DNA of 37,707 nt. Origin: Leucobacter sp. G161 (GTDB lineage: Bacteria; Actinomycetota; Actinomycetes; Actinomycetales; Microbacteriaceae). The notes beneath the pieces were generated by a model. It had not been told where the DNA came from, searched no databases, and worked only from the letters and a program-made list of their open reading frames with translations. The translations under genes and the position numbers were made by a program. This document shows, one piece after another, positions 27,001-33,322 of the stretch; position 1 is the first letter of the stretch; every line of letters starts with the position of its first letter. The DNA lies in the NCBI RefSeq assembly GCF_001482305.1, contig NZ_LOHP01000059.1, positions 1 through 37,707 on the forward strand. Reading direction: 5' to 3'.

Positions 27001-27697
27001 CGGGCCGCACTGGCTCGTCGCGCAGGGCTCGTGGGAGCGCCGGCCTGGTCAGCGCAGCGACACCCTGCACCTACGTGGGCTTGCCCCAGAGGTCGTGCTC
27101 CTTATCGAGGCAGCGCAACCCGCGCTCGCGTATGAGGAGTTCGACGAGCTACGCCGCGCCGCGCTCGCCGACCAACTCACCTGGCAGACTGACCTCGGCG
27201 CGACCGAAGACGGCATCGGCCTGGGGATCGAACGCAATGCGTTGCGGACGGCGCCGGTCACGGTCCATGTGCGGCTTGCCGAGGGCGGATCACTCGGCGG
27301 GCTCATGCGGGTGCTCGCCGCCGCGCTGCTCGTGCGTGCGCCGATCGCGGTGTCGACGGGCACGGTGTTGCCGCCTGGCGTCTCCGAGCTGCTCGCATCG
27401 CAGGGAATCGACGTGTCGCTGGAGCGGGACGACGCCTGGCTCGAGCGGCTCGCAGCGGAGGGACCGACGGGGCCGCGAGGTTCCGCCGCCACCCGCGTTC
27501 GGCTCATCGGCGGCGACCGGGTGCGCGTTGCCGAGTGGATGGGCGGCCTCGACCGGGCGGCCCTGTGGGCAGAGCCCGTCACCATGGCTGGGCCAGTCGA
27601 GCTGCTCACACTGCTGCGTGAGCAATCGATTTCGGTGCGCGCCGAACGGCACGGCCTCGCCGAGTTCGCACCTGGGCTCGACGCGCTCCTGGAGTAG
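24053..27697 (+). CDS. PutA-like protein (PRODH plus aldehyde dehydrogenase) with degenerate active sites
   Basis: 1214 residues, intact, with the order of bifunctional PutA: proline dehydrogenase-like barrel (about 60-440), linker, aldehyde dehydrogenase-like domain (about 520-1010) and a C-terminal tail. Framework motifs remain, for example AVNRATG-type VNRATGAARVERQPFGGW near 950-972 and LRVGDS near 822. Catalytic motifs appear lost. The FAD/substrate motif RLVKGAN is replaced by AVIGLSD (near 295), ASHN by IATED (near 350), PWNFP by GDADAP (near 664), the ETSGKN base by a HFTARG stretch (near 773), and the GQxCS nucleophile by RGSQTALGS (near 790). This points to a pseudoenzyme or strongly altered function. 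Family membership is confident; activity is doubtful. The residue alignment is by eye. Confidence 0.85.
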   Translation: MGDNRANTASVWGSVTGAAEQRVSSWEAAVAAAEDPQRGARGSLLGDLAASPDSLDFTRRLIDSLFGPADAFTAAMGLRGVSKSELPERMPTRDRLLLRAGGVASLGLPWVVRPAARKNLLSRMPDVLLELKLSGRLTALTETLRTYRDRGHSVLVSLHGDPVYGEAGGEAEVQRLLTLAAHPAVRELAFDPARLVPGATEWSIESDLTLAVTRVRPILETALEHGVRLVIEPRDTVWAKQLTELLTRAFGCSELDRLSIGVRLFAELPESWEAYAAIHRFARRRVADGGAPVEAVIGLSDVAAAERVAAIHSGLPVPVIEDATERVAQLLRLVEVALQPSRASVLRPVIATEDPLIAAAVIEVAARLGSGKLYALQLRCGLATELAAQLVGDAADNAPDVRLRLPVTPKGEYGEVVGYLVGLLAEAAGPESAQLCSDAFAEAAELALEPGPASHRQQQRAREWDPSERDSALFYRAPDEPATHDTGGLTAAVLGLARDATGEVVLEEVAPTHAIPVVSRTGFANEPPTDGSLPANREWARGLLRRAHETAMRDDRLDETVALTQADLDPESAAAAAREAAQRWSDLRHEGRAVRLRRVALATAAARDRLITELAAGTGAPFTELDNAVNLMIDSARYAGQLADGLRVVRGATFVPDRLVLVVGDADAPIAAQAAAVLAVLGSGAGVLWAVSPGALRVAAACVEEWEVGGLTPGAVGTVSVTGGEAFAALGASPHVDRAVVLGNRSLGRELARRRPDLRVEGHFTARGSIIVTPSAERERAIADILDSAFRGSQTALGSTNAVILLSSVARSRGFRAALAEAVRNLRVGDSTRPMGEDPLTFDVGPLPQPPSPAGLAALTELGQGEEWLVQPQQLDDEGRLWTPGVRLGVSPGSPFWDDARGLPLIGLGSAQLLGDAVAQQNAGGSGAVAGIQSWDSGEVTSWLAGIEAAALSVNRATGAARVERQPFGGWNDAIMGLPALSGGPHWLVAQGSWERRPGQRSDTLHLRGLAPEVVLLIEAAQPALAYEEFDELRRAALADQLTWQTDLGATEDGIGLGIERNALRTAPVTVHVRLAEGGSLGGLMRVLAAALLVRAPIAVSTGTVLPPGVSELLASQGIDVSLERDDAWLERLAAEGPTGPRGSAATRVRLIGGDRVRVAEWMGGLDRAALWAEPVTMAGPVELLTLLREQSISVRAERHGLAEFAPGLDALLE

Positions 27698-27743
27698 CGT
27701 GGCATCCATTCGATCTGCAGCGCTCGCTCGCTAGACTCGGCCC

Positions 27744-28340
27744 GTGCAGACACGACGACCGGAACCCGGCAGCCCGATGGTGTTTCAGTGGCGCAAGTGG
27801 GACGGTTCGCCGCACTGGCGCCACGAGTGCGTCTACCTGGGCGCCGACGAATGGGGCGACTGGGTCGGGCAGACCGTCGGCTGGGGGAGTGCCCGGCCTG
27901 GAAAAACGCTCAATGTGACCGGTCCGAGTGTGACGCTCGTTCCCTCGCTCGAATCGGGCACGGGCTTCGCCCAGGCCGGCCTCGACAGCGTCGACTTCGC
28001 GCTCACCGTGAACCGCGGCCACCCCAAGGGGATGCGCGTGTACATCGATCTCGGATGGGAGATTCGCTGGGACGCAAACCCGCACCTCGTCACGGGCATC
28101 GATATGGATCTCGATGTTGTGCGCATGGAGGGTGCCGGTGAGCACACGACACGGGTTGACGATCGTGATGAGTGGGCCGAGCACGCCGACCGCTTCGGGT
28201 ATCCACAGGCAGTCATGGAGCGGCTGGAACGGCTCGCGCTCGACCTTGAAGCACGTGTCGAAGCGCAATCAGCGCCCTTCGACGACTCGACGGCTGACGC
28301 GTGGCTTGACCGGGTGGAGCGGCTGGGGCTCGAACGCTGA
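27744..28340 (+). CDS. DUF402 domain protein
   Basis: 198 residues. The core matches DUF402 (FomD-like): VFQWRKWDGSPHWRHECVYLG, then RVYIDLGWEIRWDAN and the acidic IDMDLDVVRM, the usual metal-binding DLD-type block of this barrel family. Known relatives are nucleotide hydrolases (for example FomD acting on CMP-linked intermediates) or regulators; the substrate here is unknown. Start GTG 27744 has no good ribosome-binding site; ATG 27777, eleven codons in, is a plausible alternative. A small helical C-terminus is rich in Glu and Leu. Confidence 0.8.
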   Translation: MQTRRPEPGSPMVFQWRKWDGSPHWRHECVYLGADEWGDWVGQTVGWGSARPGKTLNVTGPSVTLVPSLESGTGFAQAGLDSVDFALTVNRGHPKGMRVYIDLGWEIRWDANPHLVTGIDMDLDVVRMEGAGEHTTRVDDRDEWAEHADRFGYPQAVMERLERLALDLEARVEAQSAPFDDSTADAWLDRVERLGLER

Positions 28341-28342
28341 GC

Positions 28343-28828
28343 CTAGCCGCGCCGCATCGGGGTGTGCGGGATCCCGTCCTCGAGGTACTCGGCGCCGGCC
28401 ACCGTGAACCCGAAGCGTTCGTACCAGCCAGTGAGGTGTGACTGAGCTTCGAGGACAAGCGGGCCGTCTCCATAGGCGGCAACCACGGCCTCCATGAGCG
28501 CTGCTGCGAGCGAATTGCCGCGGTGCGCTGCCGCCGTTGCGACCCTGCCGATGGCGTGGAGGCCCGGCTCACGGGCGCCCTCGTCGAGCACGCGCAGCGT
28601 CGCCGCCACGGTCGGCGCGCTCGGAAGTGACTCCTCGTCGTGCCGCTCGATCCAAAACTGTGTTGTCGCCGGTTCCGCGTCGCGGCCGTCGAGATCGAGG
28701 TACGCGCAGTCCTGTTCAACGACGAACACTTCCTGCCTGAGGCGGGCAATGTCATGGAACGTGCGGGGTGAGAGTGCATCGATTCCACGCCCCGAGTGGA
28801 GCGCGTAGTGCAGTGGGAGTGAACGCAT
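28343..28828 (-). CDS. GNAT acetyltransferase, ElaA-like
   Basis: 161 residues. It carries the ElaA N-terminal signature IARLRQEVFVVEQDCAYLDLDGRD, a GNAT core with acetyl-CoA site IGRVATAAAHRGNSLAAALM (R/Q-x-x-G-x-A positions partly changed: RGNSLA) and the C-terminal WYERFGF. The family transfers acetyl groups to unknown small or protein amines. The gene ends two bases after the convergent DUF402 gene, so the 3' ends nearly touch. Confidence 0.9.
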   Translation of the reverse strand: MRSLPLHYALHSGRGIDALSPRTFHDIARLRQEVFVVEQDCAYLDLDGRDAEPATTQFWIERHDEESLPSAPTVAATLRVLDEGAREPGLHAIGRVATAAAHRGNSLAAALMEAVVAAYGDGPLVLEAQSHLTGWYERFGFTVAGAEYLEDGIPHTPMRRG

Positions 28829-28921
28829 ATGACGATCTTGGCACGACTTTACCGCGCGTGGATTTCCGTTCGCGCCGGTGAGCCGGTAATGTTATTTTCT
28901 GGTCGTGTTCGCATGACCAAA

Positions 28922-29005
28922 GGCGGGTTGCCCGAGCGGCCAAAGGGAGCTGACTGTAAATCAGCCGCGCAAGCTACGTGAGTTCGAATCTCTCACCCGC
29001 CACCA
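28922..29005 (+). tRNA. tRNA-Tyr (anticodon GTA), prophage attachment gene
   Basis: Acceptor GGCGGGT (28922-28928) pairs with ACCCGCC (28995-29001). Discriminator A 29002 and encoded CCA 29003-29005. Anticodon arm GCTGA, loop CTGTAAA with GTA at 28956-28958, then TCAGC. A longer variable region follows, as expected for bacterial tRNA-Tyr, then the T-loop TTCGAAT. The T-stem has one T:T mismatch at its second pair (28979 with 28993). An integrase gene lies just downstream. Confidence 0.95.
28983..29005. other. Inferred left attachment site (attL) in the tRNA 3' end
   Basis: A tyrosine recombinase gene pointing toward the tRNA begins a run of phage genes directly after the 3' end of tRNA-Tyr. 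The core probably covers the T-loop to CCA. No second copy of this core occurs in the window, so its length and the right end cannot be set. Confidence 0.5.
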
Positions 29006-29009
29006 CGAG

Positions 29010-29046
29010 AAACGCCCGGTCAGATGCTAAATCTGACCGGGCGTTT
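29010..29046. terminator. Bidirectional intrinsic terminator between tRNA and integrase
   Basis: A perfect 16-bp stem (29010-29025 with 29031-29046), loop of five, flanked by A residues on one side and T residues on the other. It can end tRNA transcription rightward and integrase transcription leftward. Confidence 0.85.
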
Positions 29047-29097
29047 TGTGTTTCTGGACGTCCCGCCTTTTGGCTGCGGGCCTTTTACGGGCCTTTA

Positions 29098-30261
29098 TTA
29101 ACCGAACAGTTCACCCAGCACCGCAGCCACTTGTGGCCCCCGCTTTGTGCGCTCCACGTAGTAGCGGAGGTTCCCGAGGCCCGCGTGCCCGAGCTGATCG
29201 GCCGCCTGCTTCTCCCCGAGGGTGCGCGCAATCAGTGTCGCGACGCTCTTGCGGTATAGGCCAGGCTTCAGGCCTTCGTACGGTGATCCCTTGAGGGCTG
29301 CGTGCCAGTCGCGTCGGAAGTTGTCAGGCGACCGGACAGTCCCTGTCGAAGACGGGAAGACGAGCTCGGTGTACGCCTCCATCTGCCTGCGCATGATCAT
29401 CGGAACGACCTCGTACGGCAGTTCGAGCTCCCGCTTGCCACCGTCCGTCTTGAGGCGCTCCATGATGACGTACTTGTTCTGGATGTTCCGGGCAACGGTC
29501 TTCCACACCCGCACCGTCGCCGGTTCGCGCTTGTCGCCTTCTCGCAACGCTGGCTCGATCGTGAAATCTGGGAACGTGAGCGCCAGGACTTCTGACGTGC
29601 GGGCCCCAGTGGCGATGTACATGTCAGTAATGTCACGCAGGCTGCCGCTCCGCACGGCGCCGCGCTTGTCCTTGCCCGTGTCCCACGCGTTCAGTAGTTC
29701 CCGGATCTCGCCCAGATCGTCCTTGCCGATCGCAGAGAAGTCTGGCACCTTGCTCGCGACCGTGCGGGTCTCGGTGATCGGATTGGACGGGAACACCCCG
29801 TGCAGCACAGCGATTGACATGACCTGCTTAAGCACCTGCCTTGTCATACGCGCCGAGCCAGGCCTGTCCTCCGCAACGACGCGGATGAACGTGTCGAGCC
29901 TCCCTGGCGTGCACTCATGCAAGCGGATTTCCCCCAGAGCCTTTTTCGCGCCGTTGATATGGGACTGATAGTTGAGCTTTGTTCCGTCCGCTTTGTCGGA
30001 GGCGAGCAGCTCTGCCTCGTAAATGTCTAGAAGGTGCTTGAGCTTCATATCTCGGTCGATGTTTCCCGCGCTCGGTGTCGCCCTGTCCGCAAGGGCCTCA
30101 CGCAGCGCTGTTCTGGCCAGTTCGTATGTCCTGCCCGAGCGCTTTACTCGGCGGCTCTTTCCGTCGAAATCCCGGAACCGTGCTGAAGCGTACTTTGTTC
30201 CGCGCTCGGTGAACGTCGTGATCTCCCCATAGGTTCCGATTGGAGTTACTCGCCTGGCCAT
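29098..30261 (-). CDS. int: Phage tyrosine recombinase (integrase)
   Basis: 387 residues: an N-terminal DNA-binding Arm/SAM-like region, then the catalytic domain with Arg in ATGARTSEVLALTF, Lys in the KTDGGKRELELP turn, the HxxR region altered to LYRKSVATLI (Arg kept, His position Tyr), LGHAGLGN and the nucleophile Tyr in NLRYYVERT. It integrates and excises the prophage at the tRNA 3' end. Its ATG overlaps the stop of the ImmA/IrrE gene (TAATG), so it is last in the leftward operon with the repressor. Expression in the lysogen from the repressor promoter is therefore possible. Confidence 0.93.
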   Translation of the reverse strand: MARRVTPIGTYGEITTFTERGTKYASARFRDFDGKSRRVKRSGRTYELARTALREALADRATPSAGNIDRDMKLKHLLDIYEAELLASDKADGTKLNYQSHINGAKKALGEIRLHECTPGRLDTFIRVVAEDRPGSARMTRQVLKQVMSIAVLHGVFPSNPITETRTVASKVPDFSAIGKDDLGEIRELLNAWDTGKDKRGAVRSGSLRDITDMYIATGARTSEVLALTFPDFTIEPALREGDKREPATVRVWKTVARNIQNKYVIMERLKTDGGKRELELPYEVVPMIMRRQMEAYTELVFPSSTGTVRSPDNFRRDWHAALKGSPYEGLKPGLYRKSVATLIARTLGEKQAADQLGHAGLGNLRYYVERTKRGPQVAAVLGELFG

Positions 30262-30683
30262 TACGCAACCAACTGGGATGCGCGAACGTATGTCCGAGAC
30301 CCGATGCGCTGGAGCGCATACTTTTGGAATGCCAGCACGATGTCTCGCGTCACATCAAGCTCGTCTGCAAGGAAGTCGGGGTCTGTCGATATCGCCTCTG
30401 CTGTCGCATACCGCACAGGGTCGATCAGCAGTCGAGCCGCAAACGCGTCTGCTTGATCTTCCGCGCCTTGAGTGGCACAGTCATGCCCGTGGAATACGTG
30501 CCCGAGCTCGTGTGCAATCACGCAGCGCCGCTCGTCGCTGTTGAGCGAGATGTCGAAGTAGATGATGCCCTTCTCCTTGTCGTAGAAGCCGAGTACCCCA
30601 GCCGGCAAGTGCGCAGCAATGACTCGAACACGCAGCTTCTTCGCTACGAGCATTAGTCGTTCCATTACTATCCCTTCGCTCAT
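30261..30683 (-). CDS. ImmA/IrrE-family metallopeptidase
   Basis: 140 residues with the zinc protease motif HELGH in CVIAHELGHVFHGHD and the third ligand Glu in EDQADAFAARLLI. In ICEBs1 and phages such proteins cleave the neighbouring XRE repressor to trigger induction. ATG 30683 overlaps the repressor stop (ATGA); ATG 30665, after a GGGAT stretch, is an alternative. Position between repressor and integrase supports a role in derepression, with the upstream protein as probable target. Confidence 0.9.
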   Translation of the reverse strand: MSEGIVMERLMLVAKKLRVRVIAAHLPAGVLGFYDKEKGIIYFDISLNSDERRCVIAHELGHVFHGHDCATQGAEDQADAFAARLLIDPVRYATAEAISTDPDFLADELDVTRDIVLAFQKYALQRIGSRTYVRASQLVA

Positions 30684-31201
30684 TCTGCGTGTGGCAGTTC
30701 GTCCGCCTGACGCTTGCCCTTCTTTGCTGCCATGAGCCCGTCGTACGCGACGGGCTCATCTGCGACTTCCCAGGACTCCCCAACATGGTCGTCGTCGGGG
30801 GTCTCGGCATTGTCGCCCGCACCCCTGACATTTCGGCGCTGCGCAAGATCGTCCACATGTGGTGCTGGTTCGTCAAAGACGGGGCTCTCGCCTTCGGCTA
30901 CGTGGTCGAGGCGTCTCCCAATCTCTTCCAATAGCGCTTGATCGGTCGCGTCATTCAGCGTCCCGATGGTCACGACGCCGTCGAGGTCGTCAGCGACCAG
31001 CAGTCCGTGCACGAGTAGTGCCTCAATTGCACTGTTCCCGAAGGCCCTGCCTACGTTTGCGCAGGTGTCAGGGCTGAATTTCCCAGTGCCGAGCTGCCTG
31101 TGGAGCGTCGCAACGGGGATGCCTGCCTTGCGGGATACCTCGTTGATTGACGCGCCTTCGGTGACGCGTGCGTACCAGCTGAGAAGTGTGTTGTCGCTCA
31201 T
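30680..31201 (-). CDS. Prophage repressor-like HTH protein
   Basis: 173 residues. The N-terminal helix-turn-helix is ASINEVSRKAGIPVATLHRQL, about residues 12-32. The rest is acidic with a disordered, Asp/Glu/Ala-rich middle and a basic Lys-rich tail (AAKKGKRQ). No LexA-type autoprotease residues are seen, consistent with cleavage by the partner metallopeptidase. ATG 31201 is preferred: a promoter (-35 at 31232-31237, -10 at 31209-31214 on the minus strand) puts the transcript start at about this ATG, giving a leaderless message. A start three codons upstream is possible. It most likely maintains lysogeny. Confidence 0.75.
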   Translation of the reverse strand: MSDNTLLSWYARVTEGASINEVSRKAGIPVATLHRQLGTGKFSPDTCANVGRAFGNSAIEALLVHGLLVADDLDGVVTIGTLNDATDQALLEEIGRRLDHVAEGESPVFDEPAPHVDDLAQRRNVRGAGDNAETPDDDHVGESWEVADEPVAYDGLMAAKKGKRQADELPHAE

Positions 31202-31335
31202 GTATTCCATTGTGGAACAGAAGGGGCCAGTAGTCAAGTTTGGAATAGTTATTCAACTTTGGGTTGCGCGAATGGCAACGGTGTGATTCACTATTCAACA
31301 TCGAAACAAACGTTCCGAAGTGGAAAGGAAGATCG
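31202..31335. promoter_or_regulatory. Divergent immunity region with three candidate operators
   Basis: TTCCATTGTGGAA (31205-31217) covers the leftward -10 box. GAATAGTTATTC (31243-31254) is a perfect palindrome in the middle. TTCCGAAGTGGAA (31313-31325) precedes the Cro-like gene. The outer two share 10 of 13 bases, and TATTCAAC occurs twice (31250-31257 and 31292-31299). A rightward promoter may use TTGGGT (31259-31264) and TGTGAT (31282-31287). Confidence 0.6.
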
Positions 31336-31578
31336 ATGGCAACCATCTCACTCAGGCCGAACGCTCTCAAGCGAGTACAAGCTCTGTCTGGCATTGACGA
31401 CGACCACCTGTTCGCCCGCGCTGTCGGGGTCTCCCCGTCTACGCTGCACCGCGCAAAGGCGGGCCAAGGGGACAGCGTTCGTCTCATTGCCGGGATCGCG
31501 CGGACGTTCGGCTACAGCATCGGCGAGATCGCCGTCGCCGTGGACGAGCCCAACAGCGCTGTAGCGGACGCGGCATAG
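31336..31578 (+). CDS. Cro-like HTH protein
   Basis: 80 residues with a helix-turn-helix at about 22-45 (DHLFARAVGVSPSTLHRAKAG) and a C-terminal helix typical of XRE/Cro proteins. AAAGGAAG precedes ATG 31336. First gene of the rightward early operon, opposite the repressor, with an operator of the same TTCC-n5-GGAA form just upstream. By position it is Cro; binding to those operators is inference. Confidence 0.75.
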   Translation: MATISLRPNALKRVQALSGIDDDHLFARAVGVSPSTLHRAKAGQGDSVRLIAGIARTFGYSIGEIAVAVDEPNSAVADAA

Positions 31579-31580
31579 CC

Positions 31581-31832
31581 ATGAACGGTTTCGCAGGCAC
31601 GAGCTACGAGCCGACGTGGACAACGAAGCAGGCGGCAGAGTTCCTCGGCATCGCGCCCCGGACGCTCGCCAACCAGATTTCAAAGGGCGAGTTCCCCAGG
31701 CCGCGCAAGCAGGGGAAGCTCAACGCCTTCGTCCCGTCTGAAGTCGCAGAGATCCGGCGGCAACGGCTGGGACTTCCCGAAGTAACAAAAATGCCCGGTG
31801 CGCTAACACCGGGCGAGAACATCAACGCCTAG
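31581..31832 (+). CDS. Excisionase-like MerR-type HTH protein
   Basis: 83 residues with a helix-turn-helix_17/AlpA-like domain: WTTKQAAEFLGIAPRTLANQISKGEFPRPRKQGKLNAFVPSEVAEI. Such proteins act as excisionases or small activators in phages. ATG 31581 is two bases after the Cro-like stop, so translation is probably coupled. A hairpin lies inside its last codons. The role in excision is inferred from domain type and position. Confidence 0.75.
   Translation: MNGFAGTSYEPTWTTKQAAEFLGIAPRTLANQISKGEFPRPRKQGKLNAFVPSEVAEIRRQRLGLPEVTKMPGALTPGENINA
31793..31814 (-). terminator. Minus-strand intrinsic terminator inside the excisionase-like gene
   Basis: An 8-bp GC stem (31793-31800 with 31807-31814) is followed on the minus strand by ATTTTTGTT. 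It is correctly built to stop leftward, antisense transcription toward the immunity region; on the plus strand it lacks a T-tract. Confidence 0.5.
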
Positions 31833-31843
31833 GAGGGCATCCA

Positions 31844-32638
31844 ATGTCTGAGGTACAGACTATCAACATCATCGAAGATGCGGACGGAGAACTTCGTGTC
31901 TCCTCACTGATCATCGCCGGCCGCACTGAGAATCAGCACGCCTCGGTTATGCGAATCGTTCGCGACCGGCAAGCAGAGCTCGAGGAGTTCGGCTTGGTCG
32001 GATTTGAAATCGCACCAAGAATGTCGGGCCAGCATGGCGGCGGGGACACCATGTACGCGTTGCTTAACGAACCGCAGTCCACGTTGCTGATGACGTTCAT
32101 GCGGAACAGTCCCGTCGTGGTCGAGTTCAAGGTGGAGCTGGTCAAGCAGTTCTTTGCGATGCGTCAGGCGCTCGCAAGCCCGCAGCATGCGCTCCCTCAG
32201 TCGTTCTCCGAAGCGCTACGCGAGCTCGCAGCCACGGTAGACAAGAACACTGAGCTGGCGCAGAAGATCATCGTGGACGAACCCAAGGTCGAGTACGTCG
32301 ACCGGTTTGTTGGGCAGACGAGTGACGCGGTGACGGTGGACGTGTTCGCGTCGCAGTTCGGGTCGACAGGGCCGAAGGTGCGCGAGCTGCTGCACGAGAA
32401 GCGTGTTGCGGTGCGGAAGTTCCTGGGTGAGCGCTGGTCCAACAGTGAGAAGCGCATGGTGAAGGAATACGAGTGGCGGCCGCGGCAAGGAGTTGCGTCG
32501 TCGGCATGGTTCGATCTTCGCCCGCAGCACAACGCTCCGCGTCTTCACAATGGCCAGGTGAAGCAGACGATGTATGTGCGCCAGTTCCATGCACAAGAAC
32601 TCGCGGCGAAGCTCGGGCTTGAAGGGGTAGGGGCATGA
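31844..32638 (+). CDS. Rha-type phage regulatory protein with antirepressor (KilAC) C-terminus
   Basis: 264 residues. The N-terminal Rha domain (about 15-105) contains RTENQHASVMRIVRD and a long SPVVVEFKVELVKQFFAMRQAL helix. The C-terminal KilAC/ANT domain (about 145-255) begins with EPKVEYVDRFV and contains VRELLHEKRVAVRKFLGER and MYVRQFHAQELAAKLG. Such proteins interfere with the repressor or host regulation during lytic growth. AGGAGG precedes ATG 31844 by eight bases. Third gene of the rightward early operon. Confidence 0.87.
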   Translation: MSEVQTINIIEDADGELRVSSLIIAGRTENQHASVMRIVRDRQAELEEFGLVGFEIAPRMSGQHGGGDTMYALLNEPQSTLLMTFMRNSPVVVEFKVELVKQFFAMRQALASPQHALPQSFSEALRELAATVDKNTELAQKIIVDEPKVEYVDRFVGQTSDAVTVDVFASQFGSTGPKVRELLHEKRVAVRKFLGERWSNSEKRMVKEYEWRPRQGVASSAWFDLRPQHNAPRLHNGQVKQTMYVRQFHAQELAAKLGLEGVGA

Positions 32639-32656
32639 GCAATACCGTGTACTTCT

Positions 32657-33322
32657 TCACTCGCCTGTCGTTGGAGCCCGTCGCAATGCCCGTGAAATAT
32701 CTTCAGTCGTGTAGCCAAGAATCTCAAGCATCTGACCGTATGTATAGCCGAACAGGCCAGCTGCTCGCGTTATCTGGTGCTGAACCAAGGTCATTTCTTG
32801 GGCACCCAGAGGGCTCATACCTCGCAGTTTGCCCGGAACGGCGAAGTCTTTACGTTTATGATTCTGGCGCAGACGAATGGGTGACTCTGCCCATTTCGTC
32901 TCTAGTGTCGGCGAAACCACCTCTTGGGTCGTCAACGGGTAGAACACCACGACACGTTCATCCCCTGGGTGAAGAGAGGCTTCTCGGGAGCTCAGCGTGA
33001 TTTCGTCCGACTTTTCCAGTTTCAGGAACCTTGCCTCGTACCCCTCAGGTGTCTTGATTTCGACATTGAACGCAACTCCATCACCGTCATTCCGGATCTT
33101 CCAAGAGCGGGTTGGGCGTTGGAGGTTGCAGGCGATGATCGCCTTTGAAATCTGTTCCTTGCTCATGCTTAACGCAGTCAGCTCGGCAGTCAGGATCGGC
33201 TGCTTCCGGGTGTACCAGGGCCACCAGAGTGTGACGAATGCGCTGATAGCCGCGATGGTCGCTGCAATCCAAGTGCCAGTAGCGGTCCAGTCCCGAGATG
33301 CAAGCCATTCTCCGAAAGTCAT
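32657..33322 (-). CDS. Membrane-anchored protein of unknown function, candidate moron gene
   Basis: 221 residues, no family recognised. One transmembrane helix near the N-terminus (TWIAATIAAISAFVTLWW, about 14-31), then a cytoplasmic or external domain with beta-rich sequence containing RNDGDGVAFNVEIKTPEGYE and HPGDERVVVFYPL (immunoglobulin-like in style). ATG 33322 has GGGA before it; TTG 33328 is an alternative. It is transcribed against the early operon. Two sampled 60-base lines give 50% and 48% GC, far below flanking genes. That is typical of a late-acquired gene expressed in the lysogen, perhaps for superinfection exclusion, which is only a guess. Confidence 0.7.
   Translation of the reverse strand: MTFGEWLASRDWTATGTWIAATIAAISAFVTLWWPWYTRKQPILTAELTALSMSKEQISKAIIACNLQRPTRSWKIRNDGDGVAFNVEIKTPEGYEARFLKLEKSDEITLSSREASLHPGDERVVVFYPLTTQEVVSPTLETKWAESPIRLRQNHKRKDFAVPGKLRGMSPLGAQEMTLVQHQITRAAGLFGYTYGQMLEILGYTTEDISRALRRAPTTGE

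Noticed and set aside
24053..27697. PutA-like gene as a decaying pseudogene
   Set aside because: More than 1200 codons remain open with consistent framework motifs and high-GC codon use; random decay would have introduced stops or frameshifts.
32635..33000. Plus-strand open frame of 121 codons overlapping the antirepressor stop by ATGA
   Set aside because: It lies opposite the longer minus-strand frame (32657-33322), which has a membrane helix and protein-like composition. The plus frame shows no domain. The overlap start leaves some doubt.
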